From Antedon mediterranea (Eukaryota; Echinodermata; Crinoidea; Comatulida; Antedonidae), in assembly GCF_964355755.1 (NCBI RefSeq), contig NC_092675.1, positions 4,066,312-4,130,311 of the forward strand: DNA of 64,000 nucleotides. Direction: 5' to 3'. A program made the translations under genes and the position numbers. Below, one piece after another: positions 12,030-23,411 of this stretch. Position 1 is the first letter of the stretch. The number at the start of each line of letters is the position of its first letter. The notes beneath the pieces were generated by a model. The model was not told where the DNA came from. It saw nothing but the letters and a program-made list of their open reading frames with translations, and did not search any database.

Positions 12030-15000
12030 ATGGTTAACACACTCGTTATGGAACTCTTGCTATTTCTGATAATTTTATCGTCTGGTTTAAGTCAAACTGT
12101 TCCTGATATTACGACGAATGATATTAATACCGATGATTTAAAGTTAGCAAGATTAGATCCAGTAGCCGTAAGTATTAATTAGCGGTTTCTGATAATTTTA
12201 TTTGTTCCTACCCTGGTTGACAGTAATGGTTCGTCGCGTTCTGACCAGGGACAGTGCAGTACTGTTTTAAAATCTGTTTTACCATTGTATTTGTATTTAT
12301 TCGCATCTGTTTTTCCCGTTTGGTTCTTGGATGTATAATTATTACCGTATTTAAATACTTTTATTTATTTGTTCTTTATACTGGGTTGCCTCTTCAGTCT
12401 CAGACTGTTCTCCCAGTAATTCAGCTTCGGCTGCGACAGTGAATAAAAAACTTGAAACTTGAACTTGAAGGAACAACATTTTTATAAATACAGTATGATG
12501 CACAAACCAAGTAACCATAACCGTTTTGTGAAATCTTTTGAAACATCTCTACATCGTATGTATCCCCACCATAGCCCCCATCAACGGGGTCCCCAAACCA
12601 AAGTTTGCAATGACTATTATTAATGGCAATCCCTTCAGTTTGCTGACCATCTCAAACCGATCTAGCATAACTAGCACCAAAGGTAGTTAAAATGTGTCCA
12701 AAATACTGAGATAACACCTCTCTGTTATTGTTAATAAACAATATCATTCAAATTAATCAATTACGTGTACGTGTCCTTTTTCATCATATGAGACAATGTA
12801 AACAGTCAACAGATTTAACTGTTCTCAATCAATCGTTCAACAATATATGCCAACGAGACATAACTTGGTAACTATGTTTTATATGGGTGTAATGAAATAA
12901 AATGTTCAGTATCAATTCTCGTACAAATAACGCCATGGTTGGCTATGTTTAGTGTGTAACTGTTCGGCCATTTTGAAATCCAAAATGGCCGCTTTTCCTT
13001 GTTGGCCATCCTTCTATTTTATGTTTTTTTACCCTAATGAATAATGGTGCCAAGTTTCAGAATGTTATCATAATTTGTAGGATTGGTTCACTTAACAGGC
13101 CTACTATTGATAAAAACACCACACAGTCCTAAGTCATGACAGATAACTAAATATGTAAATGGTCTCAAATTCATATCCGAAATGCTGTATGGATTATTCC
13201 GAACCTTTTAGTGGAAGTATTTGGCCATCTTCGTAATTAAAGTACCAGGGTTATTTTGCACTTGGGTAAAGTAAGGTTTGGCTGAAAATTCGCCATATTG
13301 GTAATTGTTTTATTTCTGTAACACTGGTGGTCTAAAAAGTTATTTTGCAAATTTGTTTTACTATTCTTTCTGCAAAATCAAATATTGTTTTATAGGTTGG
13401 CCATGAGCAGACACTACAACTGAAAACTGGTAAAACGGTAACTATAAAGACGGCGGCCGTACATCCTCCACTTTTTGGTATGTAACGCTGTCACTGAACA
13501 AAATATATAAATATGCAAATTAGCTTTAAAATCCATAGTTTCTCCTAAACTAATAATGCATTCATTACAATGTTTGTGGCAAACCTTATATTTGCATACC
13601 CAATGAACACATTGAAAGCATTTTCAGTGATCAAATACCATGTATAACATGTGAATATGTAATTAAACTCACGCGTGATTTTTGTCCAAAATAAACATTT
13701 TTTCTGGAAATGTTGGTTTACATAACCGGCTACCCTTTCTATTATTTTTATGCACCACGAACATTATCACCAGATCACTAATGATGCGATTTTATTTGTA
13801 AATTGCATTATTTATAATTGACTGAACTGTATGTGCAATTTTAGAGATTTTATACATATTGTGTACTATATACTTCAACCTGTCACCTGTGTAACTAACT
13901 GAGTCCTCATGATTCTCACAGGTTGCAGTACATTCTAATTTTACTTGTGACAGTCATTACATGCAGTAGATCATTTTAGAAGAAATGATATTTCATTGTA
14001 TTTAATAGTGATTAAAAAGAAAATTAAAAACAAAAATTGAAAAAAGGTGTAATAGCCTAATACTTTAATAACATGTGTTTTTTCTCGAATTCTAAAAGAT
14101 TCAAAGTTGCACAGAAAATGGATTGAACTTCTGTATACATAATTTCATGTACTAGATGGTACGCTCGCTTCGCTCGCGTACCATCTAGGTCGTGCCCACA
14201 GATGGTTCTCGAATACATAATAATTTCAGCGTTAAAAAACTGGCGATTTCAAATGTATGTACAATAATACATGTCGTTTACAGGAAAGAATAAATAGACA
14301 ATGATTTATGTACTCAACTAAAATTAGCACCCTGAGAATTACTTCCGAAAGAGAAACTTGTCACAAAATGAGACCAATTGTTTAAGTCAAATTTAAACAA
14401 ACTTAATTTGTGTTTTGTATGTAACATTAGGGGTGAGGGATGGGGAAGAGGATGGGTGCAAAGAGGAACAATTTTTAAATATATTAAATATATTCTTTAT
14501 CCATTTAGTAACGAAATATTAATTGTTTTCATGTTTTACAAATAATATACCACTAAACACAGTAAAACATTGCTATGTAATACTTTGTTGAAACTATCAC
14601 CGTCCTAGTCGATTGAAATAGTACAGTACATGTAACGATACATCACTACGACGTGTATGTTTATATAATGTAAAACAATTTGTGAAAACCACCTCCATTC
14701 GAGGAAAATCATAAATTCGATTTAATCGTCAATAAATATTAAATTATCTAACTCAACTTAATTAGTAGGCCTAATGGTTTTCAATTGTTTCTTAGAGCCA
14801 ATTCATACTTAAGTTGGTTCTTACCCTACCCACCAAAGTTGTTCTGCGTTTAGGGGATGTGATGCACCGTAGGCCTATCCTGTACTGGCTTTACAACGCT
14901 ACTCGTGCCAGTGAGGGAAGGGTGATGATGTGGGTGGTTTGTTTAAATGCAATAATAAAGATGTTTACATAATATACTGCGACTGAAAACGCTAGCTCAT

Positions 15001-18000
15001 TATCCGTTTAAAAAAAATTATATCCAACCTCTGCAGCACAGATTGAAAAAAAAAATGGATCAAATTTCTGTTATGAGTATACAGTACTTGCCTTTACGAC
15101 GCCTGAGGAAATAGACACTTGTGGAACAGAGATTGGAATGTTCCATTCATCGCAAATCAATACATTTGTATAAACGTATATTAAATCTATCAAAATAGTA
15201 TTTTTTAAAGAAAAGCGGCCTGTCTTCATCATTATGATGCTGTACTCGAGCTGTTCAACCGGTTTTCAGCCATTAAAAACAATTATCGTAGGAGGAGATA
15301 GGAAAATGCGAAGCATCCTCGTATTATTGTCTGTGGGTATTTTTCAAGACGAACATCCATTAGACAGTGTATACCACGATCGAAAAACACCCCTATTTGG
15401 GGCAAATCGTTGAACCTAAATTCGTTTTAATTGTCAATAACTAATTATCTAACTCAATTTAATTAGTAAACAGGGTTACATCAGGTGGTTAAAATCAGTA
15501 CCGAGATTCTAACCAACTTTATATACCATCGAGTAAACATTCTAGAAATAACGCGCGATTTACCGAATTTTGCCCTTACGTAAATTTATATATAGATACT
15601 TTTACGTATGTTAACTTGTTATCATTATAATGTTTTTTTCACTCCATTTGAAAACCGACGGTTTTCCGACGGCATTATTATGTGCGACATGTGGTATAGG
15701 TTTTTTTTTTTTTTAACTTACATTTATTTTTTAGAATATTGTTATATGGACTTTGTTCTGAAATAAAAGTGAATTGAATTGAATTAACCATGTAAGTGTT
15801 TTTTAAAGTACAGGTAATGTACTGATTTGGTAAGTTTCAAACTAGACTGTACCCTGGTCTTCTTCTTTGCCATTATGAGATTGAGAACTACGGACATGTA
15901 TTGCATCAATACAAAGAAAGAAATGCCACAAAAACAGAATCCTCTGGTAAGGAACTGACTTTTAACACAGGCATAACCATCATAAGATACTAATGCAATG
16001 CAAGATCATTAAAAATAAGGTCTTTGTCAATAAACATTGCATCGCATTTTTGAAATTTCTTATGACTATAGTCAATAAATAGCAATCACACTCACCCAAC
16101 AATATTAAGCGATCTTTTCTATTTCAAGATTTCCTTTTAAAATATATTAGTCAGAATGATTTGTTATTAATTGTGAAAATGACAACAAAAAATGATCTTG
16201 GAAAATCTATACCCTATAACACAGTTCAAAATCTGCTAGCTGCCAAGATTGCTCACAAATAATTACAGAAAATACAAACCTTTATATGCCTTTATCCAGA
16301 AGGTAAACTCCCAAAAAAAGGTTGATTTTTTAAACAAAAATCACTAAAGTGTGACCTAAATTGCGTTTTCACATGTTATACATGGTATTTGATCACTGAA
16401 AATGCTTTCAATGTGTTCATTGGGTATGAAAACATAATTGTAATAAATGGATTATTAATATTATTAGTTTAGGAGTGGAAGCCGTTATACATGGTATGTG
16501 ATTACTGAAAATGCTTTTAATGTGTTTATTGGGTATGAAAACATAGGGGTTGCCACAAATATTATTGTAATGGGTTATTCGTTTAGGAGATTTCGCGAAA
16601 ATATAGGTTTTATAGCTAATTTGCATATTTACGCTCATTTGCATATGAAGGCGGTGGATGACAAAGGGTTGATTTGTTGTACGTGATCAGAACAACATAT
16701 ACATTCATTTAAAACTGAAAAACCTTTGCCTACCATTTTGTTCCGGTCATAAGATTCAGTAGCCTATTTACAATAATAAAAATACTTTTTGTCTGTTTTT
16801 TTATGTATCTATGTAAAGCGCCTCTGAACATGTTTTTCATGAAACGGGCGCTATATACAAAACCATAACTATAGATTGTAGATACCGGTAATCTAACCCG
16901 CGCATGATCATAATAAAATTGATTATGATAAGGCCTACAATATAGTCTACTTTTACTTTTATTAGAGATAGAAAACTTTCTTGATGATAGTGAATGTGAA
17001 CATATAAAAAGCATTGCCGAGAAGAAGAATAAATGGAAAGAAAGCGTCACTCTACCAAAAGACAGTTTTCGAACTGGTAAAGAAGAGGGAACTCATAAAT
17101 TGATTGATTTCCAAACAGCCGACAAGAACAAAGATAATTTTGTCGATTTCTTAGAATTTTGGTATGCAAGACCTCCTGTTCAGAACGCCATGATAACTAT
17201 CGAGGATATTCCAGAATTTGTTCAATTATATAATTATGACGTAGATGGAGATGAGAAGTTGACAAAGGAAGAGTTTGATCAAATTGACGTTAAGTTAATT
17301 TATGAATGGACATATAAAAAGATGGAGCTGGATATGAAAAAACAAGGAAGAATTAGCAATCAAGTCTGGGTTACACATGAATCTGATCAGTTCTTAATTG
17401 AATTAAAAGAAAGGTAGGCCTAACGAATTCATTAAAACATGGAACTTTGTGCATTAACAGGGAACACCGAAACAAAACAAGATACAACACCAGAATATAA
17501 GACACTTCCTTAAAGGATAACTTTACCGAGAACCATATCTTGACAACGTATTAGGGATGTACATATGATTTCAGAACAATTGCGAGATTTACGATATCGC
17601 CGCACGCGCTCACCGTACAGCCGTCGCCGTAAATTGCTGTGACGTCGCAGGTGCATGGCAAAATCTACCTCTTAAGTTTCGATTGTTAACATATAAAGAT
17701 ATGTACCTGTCATTTAAATTGCTATTTTGACCTGCATTAGACTTAAATTTGCCCAAATGTTTAGTCTGTTATTTTGAAGAAACACTTCAAAACGTAAATC
17801 TCGCACTTGTTCTGAAATCATATGTACATCCCTAAGACGTGGTCAAAATATGATCCTCGGTAAAGTTGTCCTTTAAGACATCGACCACCCAAATAAGGAA
17901 ATCATTTCCATTTAACGATAATATCTCTATATAATGTTGTTTTATCTAGAGTGGCTTCATTAACAGGCTTGCCACTGCGGCTAATCAACGCAGCTGAACC

Positions 18001-21000
18001 GATGCAGGTATTTATTGACACTTTGATATTAGAGAACGTTCGATATGCGTGACAACAGACTTAATAATTAAGCATTACGTCATTTATCTATTAGTCGTCG
18101 TCCGCTCTGAAAACTTGATTTTGAGAAAGTTTAAAATTAGACTTGCCCCAAGTCTGTATTCATTGTCTTTTTTATTTATTTTTTTTTTAAATTTCGATTT
18201 CAAGCCAAGTAGTATACGTATGAAACGCCATATGTGCCAAAATAGAAGACAAAACTCCGTCTGGAACCCAGACTAGTTTAAAATTTAAATAATAACAAGT
18301 TCGTCACATGGACCTAAGAAGCAATCACATTTCCACAAAATTATGCAAATGGCTCCATTATAACATCATAAGTCCTGGTCATCTAAATCAAAGGTTTTTT
18401 TCCTATACAAAATCAGTAGTATAGTTCTCTATCTTGTACATAATTCAAACATCCTGTTTTCTGGATCTCTTGTATAGATCTATATCTATATGAATATGCA
18501 CACATACCTATATTCTACAATAATAATAATAATACAATAATTTTTTTATACTGAATAATTATATTTAAATCTTATGACAGATTCAATATATTCTCCAATG
18601 AAATGAATTATTGTTGATTTATAATATTTATGAACAATTATAAATTATCGAATTCATACAGGTTGTACATTATGGCGTTGGTGGCCATTATCATGCTCAT
18701 TTTGATTCAGAGACCATTAACAAAGACCGGGGTTGCATACATACACGGCAGATTGATGGTGTAGAAGGACATGTTCCACTCGACTACAAAAAATACCGAC
18801 TATGCAGGTATGACAAAATGAGTTAATAGTAAATAGGCGTGGCCTACATCCTTTTCGCTTTTGCCGATCTTTCTTTCTCTTTCTTTCTTTCGCCGATCTT
18901 TGCGTTGAAATACTTTACATACATCCCAATTAAATACATACTCAATATTATTTGATATGAATAAAATGTAATTTCAAACTTGACTTCCTCCAAATCTGTA
19001 GTTATTGTCTTTCAACGTTTTGATTTTTGTCTGAAAATGAGTATTATATTATACGTATGAAACGCCACATGTGCCAAAATATTTGTCTTTACTAATTACC
19101 GGCTACAACCTAGTCTATTTTTAAACGTACAAATGGAAGCAGTTCCTATCTATTGAAACGAATTACCTTATTTGCAGCTATTGTTTTTATTCACCGTTTC
19201 ACTAAGTAACAATTAAACTAATTATTAATTTTATGTATAAAATAATATTTCTTGTACATTGTATTAACAATAATGTAATCACTTTTTTGGGGTGTCACGA
19301 AACCTAAGACCACGAAGCTAAGACCCCCTAAGACCTAAGATCACGAAAGCTAAGACCCAAGACATAAGATTACAAATATTTATCTTTCGCACCTGCCTTG
19401 TATTTTAACTCCCAACATTTATTCTGAATACCACACCTTAGAATTGGCACTTTCATGAAAAAGAATCACATAAAAAGTAACAAATACATTTTTAAATTGA
19501 TGATTTTACAGACGTTTTTCTCGCACACAAAATGACTAGCCTCTACAGCACACTAGAAGTAGGCCTACCCCATGTTCAATGTTTTTGTTTCTATGGAACG
19601 TCAAAAGAGCAAAAATTATATAGAGGGCTGAAAACTCTGTGGAGTCCATCTACAGTGTGGATGGAACAATGTAAAATTAAAATTGTAATGATAATAGTAT
19701 AATCATGCAAGTACGAAGAAATAAATACTGGCAAATAAATTTTAACTTAAAAATTATGATAAGTTTTTTTGTTTCGTTTTCTTTCTGTTTTTATACTTGT
19801 ACTATTATTGTTGCTCTTTTGGCGCTCCATAGAAACAAAAACATTGAGCATGGGGAGCTCGCGAGGAGTTACATTACAGTATACAAAGAAACACGTCTGT
19901 AAAATCAGGATGGGAAAGGATTTATTTATTTGTTATTATGTGTTTCTCCTTCTGAAAGTACTTATAAGTCCTAATTTTAAAGTGTGGTATTCAGGATAAA
20001 GTTAGTCAACAAATTTGGAGTCAAAATACAAGAAAGGCAGGTGCGTAAGAAAAACATCCTCTGAACCAACACATTGGAGTAAATATATACCAACAAACAA
20101 CCCGTCAAGTTTGTTTGTTGTAAAGAAAAAATATACATTTACTCAACGGGCGAAAATAATGTTAGTTTATCTATGTTTTGCGGTAGTATTAAATTATATT
20201 TATGGTAATAAATGAAACCTACTGTGTTTAAAATTATGTATGGATAAACAAGTATTGTTTTTAAGCTGTAGTATATCTTAGAATTTGTAATCTTAGGTCT
20301 TGGGTCTTAGCTTTCGTGATCTTAGGTCTTAGGGGGTCTTAGCTTTCGTGGTCTTAGGTTTCGTGACACCCCAATTTTTTGTCAGATATGCAACGCTAAT
20401 GTATTACTTAGCTGACGTCGATGAAGGAGGCGAGACTGCATTTCCAATTGCCGATAATGCAACCACTTCTGAAGAAGTAAGATAGTATTACACACATTAA
20501 ATAAATTGTATAATTAAACATTGTATATTATACCGTGGCACAGTACACGTCGAATATTAAACGTGCAATATCTGTATTTTAGTCTTTCGACAATAAAAGC
20601 TTTAGGCCAAGTATAAATTACGAATAATATAATCGTATTATTATCATTATTTATCACAATAGAACCTTCCTCTACAGCTGAGTATAACTCTTGATGATTT
20701 TAAAGTTGTATTCTTTTAAAGACATGATGTTCTTAAAACCCTCCACTTGACAGGAATCTCACTGTCCTAAACAACCCGTTTGCTTTACGTCCCAATATTT
20801 TACCCTGTTATTAATGATGAATTACTTTATACATTTACATTAGGTTCTATTTGCCGGAGGATATCTCGGGGATTTGAGCAACCACTGTAAAGACGCCAAC
20901 TTGGTAGTAAAACCAAAAAAAGGCAAGGCTGTATTGTGGTATAACCACAAACTCAATGAAGACGGTAGGTAGCCACAACATTCATTATTTTGATAATACA

Positions 21001-21529
21001 ATTTTATATTCCTTTTTTCATATATTTATATTTAATATAAATCCAAAGGAAAATGACTGAAAAAATGACAATGATGTGCGTATCAGTGGCCGGATCACAA
21101 ACAAAAAGCGAAAAGCTAAATCAAAACGATAAAGTAAAACAGCCAGAAAAGTCAACAGGGCTTTTGGGCAACACTATCCCTTCAGCAGTGCTACATTTAA
21201 TATCGGCCTAATATAGGAATTGATAATGTAAATGTACTGTACATTCATTTGTTGTAGGATGGATTGGTGACAAAGATGTGTATTCATTTCATGGAGGTTG
21301 TGACATAATAAAGGGCATTAAATGGATAGCCAATCACTGGCTCACAGTTGACACAGAAAAAGAACGACAAATTCGTTATATGGAGTTCTGGGAGAAATCT
21401 TACGGAGGGGTGGTGCCACAGCCGCCAGTAGAGCAGCAACAGGAGGGGCAACAACAACAAGATGAGCAGCAGCAAGAAGAAGAACAACAGCCAGGAACTG
21501 ACACTCTGTTGCACCACGAGGAGCTTTAA
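12030..21529 (+). CDS. P4HTM-like prolyl 4-hydroxylase with EF-hands, tandem copy 2
   Basis: Eight exons: 12030-12167, 13396-13477, 16966-17413, 17950-18007, 18662-18807, 20386-20476, 20844-20964 and 21258-21529, giving 451 residues. A signal peptide covers roughly residues 1-21 (ELLLFLIILSSGLS). EF-hand loops lie at 126-137 (DKNKDNFVDFLE) and 165-176 ([12 protein letters not shown]). Catalytic residues are intact: H255 and D257 in GGHYHAHFD, H373 in SFHGGC, and K383 before WIANHW. The reaction expected is Fe(II)/2-oxoglutarate-dependent prolyl 4-hydroxylation in the ER lumen. Exon 8 ends in a Q/E-rich tail and HHEEL, a KDEL-like terminus. A second open frame continues past the stop (see 21530-21675). 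Introns 2, 3 and 5 are swollen by mobile elements, which makes this the longest copy. AATAAA motifs at 21748 and 21759 probably end the transcript. Confidence 0.88.
13500..16650. mobile_element. About 3.1-kb non-autonomous element with long inverted ends in intron 2 of copy 2
   Basis: The left part (about 13515-13660) has GCAAATTAGC, CATACCCAATGAACACATTG and GATCAAATACCATGTATAAC. The reverse complements occur at 16375-16430 and again, diverged, at 16488-16630, where the right arm is partly duplicated. No protein-coding frame is seen between the arms. The interior holds repeated ATTATCTAACTCAA blocks at about 14740 and 15450. The exact ends and target duplication were not resolved. Confidence 0.55.
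17510..17876. mobile_element. TTAA-flanked piggyBac-like MITE in intron 3 of copy 2
   Basis: The element starts TTAAAGGATAACTTTACCGA and ends TCGGTAAAGTTGTCCTTTAA. The inverted arms extend through GGGATGTACATATGATTTCA and its complement, about 85 bp each side. TTAA at both ends is the target-site signature of the piggyBac superfamily. The centre is CG-richer. It has no coding capacity. Confidence 0.75.
19289..20372. mobile_element. 1.08-kb DNA element with about 90-bp terminal inverted repeats and 8-bp flanking repeat
   Basis: The left end is GGGGTGTCACGAAACCTAAG and the right end CTTAGGTTTCGTGACACCCC. The inverted match continues through CTAAGACC, ATCACGAAAGCTAAGACC and ATAAGATTAC. The flanks ACTTTTTT (19281-19288) and AATTTTTT (20373-20380) look like an 8-bp target duplication with one change, as in hAT elements. 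Frames inside are short and unrecognised. It ends 13 bp before exon 6 of hydroxylase copy 2. Confidence 0.8.
21030..21175. repeat. Dispersed 160-bp repeat, copy 2
   Basis: It is the counterpart of 11410-11580, sharing AAATCCAAAGG, AAAATGACAATG and AGCGAAAAGCTAAATCAAAA. It lies in intron 7 of hydroxylase copy 2. Confidence 0.65.
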
Positions 21530-21675
21530 GACAAAAAGGCGATATTAAAACTACACTCGAAAAAGAACGACAACAGGAAAATTTTAAACGACATCAAGAA
21601 TTTCTTGAAAGACAGAAAGAAGAGTTAAACCCAGCCTCATTCAAAGAGGAACTTGTTTATCTTTATCAATGTTAA
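21530..21675 (+). pseudogene. Out-of-frame coding-like tail after the stop of hydroxylase copy 2
   Basis: In the +1 frame relative to exon 8, bases 21530-21675 are open for about 48 codons and read like the Q/E/K-rich tail of the paralogues. Segments include TLEKERQQENFKRHQEF, ERQKEELNPASFKEEL and a stop after YLYQC. FKEEL resembles the KEEL terminus seen in the open frame of copy 3. The simplest reading is an old frameshift that shortened the protein to HHEEL. A missed splice is an alternative. Confidence 0.45.
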
Positions 21676-22322
21676 CATAAATAATACATTTAACATGATA
21701 AAAAATATCTGCTGGATAAGAAAACTATTGTAAAATTAGTAAACCTAAATAAACCCGTAATAAACTTCCATTTTAACCATATGTGTCTCAGTATTTAAGC
21801 CTTAAACTTCTTTGCAGACGGCGAGAATCGTATATCAGGGAAGATTAAATTAAATTAATCATGCATAACAAAGAGTAACTAACGCCATCATACTAGAAAC
21901 GCCGTAGAGGGCAGTATAAAGATTACTTTCCACGTCACGTCGACACTTGCAGCTGATAAACAAAATATAATAAAAGTTACTACTCCTTTGTGCAGTTTTA
22001 TTCAAGAGTACGGAAGCATTAGGAAACAGTTATCATGCGGTAGCTTACCGTATAGTTTACTACGGCTGAAAAATGGGTATTTGGAAACTCGGACTGGGCA
22101 TGCGCAAAAACCAAATCGCGTCTGGGAAGAGAGAGTCTATGAAAACTTGCTGATAAATATTGAGATGCATGTAAACGGTAGTTATCGTGAGATCGCCGGC
22201 GTTTTTTAAAACTATTTCTTGTTTAAATTACTACTAATACTACTACTACTAACTACTACTACTCACTACTACTACTACTACAACTTAATACTACTACTAC
22301 TACTACTACTACTACTGCTACT

Positions 22323-22386
<64 letters not shown>

Positions 22387-22457
22387 GCTACTTACTACTA
22401 TTTACTACTACTACTACTACTACTACTACTACAACTTAATACTACTACTGCTACTAG

Positions 22458-22490
<33 letters not shown>

Positions 22491-22607
22491 AACAACTACA
22501 ACAACTTAATAATACTACTACTACTACTTACTACTACTACTACTACTACTACTACTACAGCTACAACTTAATACTACTACTACTACTACTACTTACTACT
22601 ACTATTG

Positions 22608-22639
<32 letters not shown>

Positions 22640-22697
22640 GCTGCTGCTACTTAATACTACTACTACTACTACTACAACTACTACTACTACTACTACT

Positions 22698-22733
<36 letters not shown>

Positions 22734-22777
22734 AACAACTTAATACTACTACTACTTACTACTACTACTACTACTAC

Positions 22778-22836
<59 letters not shown>

Positions 22837-22860
22837 ACTGCTACTACTACTACAACTTAA

Positions 22861-22894
<34 letters not shown>

Positions 22895-22900
22895 GCTACT

Positions 22901-22942
<42 letters not shown>

Positions 22943-22946
22943 AATT

Positions 22947-22997
<51 letters not shown>

Positions 22998-23017
22998 AAC
23001 TTAATACTACTACTACT

Positions 23018-23051
<34 letters not shown>

Positions 23052-23411
23052 GCTACTACTACTACAACAACTTACTACTACTACTACTATACTAGTAGTG
23101 TAAACACGTTGAAACAAGTTCCGTGAGCCTATTAGATATATTTTCAACCCGATTATTTTACGTTATCATGTCTAACGACAATAAACATCACCTTTACTAT
23201 AACCTTTCTCTTATAAATTACGGTTTATGGCTCCTCCTGATACCGAGAATCGCCAATAGATAAACAAGCTCTTTATCAAATTCAATCAGGTGGTTCTTCC
23301 ACTTAGTTGACTCAATAAAATATATACAAACATCGACATATGTTCAGCAAGAAATCAGTTGTCAAATCCCGTACAAACGTCGATAACGGTCTTTACAATA
23401 GTTTTTCTAAA
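21676..23411. other. Spacer between hydroxylase copies 2 and 3
   Basis: It contains the probable polyadenylation signals of copy 2, a 400-bp stretch with no visible feature, the CTA tract, and about 300 bp of possible promoter for copy 3. No TATA box can be assigned with confidence. Confidence 0.5.
22215..23095. repeat. 860-bp (CTA)n trinucleotide tract
   Basis: This is almost pure CTA/TAC triplets, broken by ACAACTTAATACTA and TGCTACTTACTA variants at irregular spacing. Long open frames across it encode only homopolymer-like Thr, Tyr and Leu runs and are not genes. It ends about 320 bp upstream of the first exon of hydroxylase copy 3. Confidence 0.95.

Noticed and set aside
22219-23126. Long open frames of Leu, Thr and Tyr runs
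   Set aside because: They are translations of the (CTA)n array; open length comes from the repeat having no stop in that frame.
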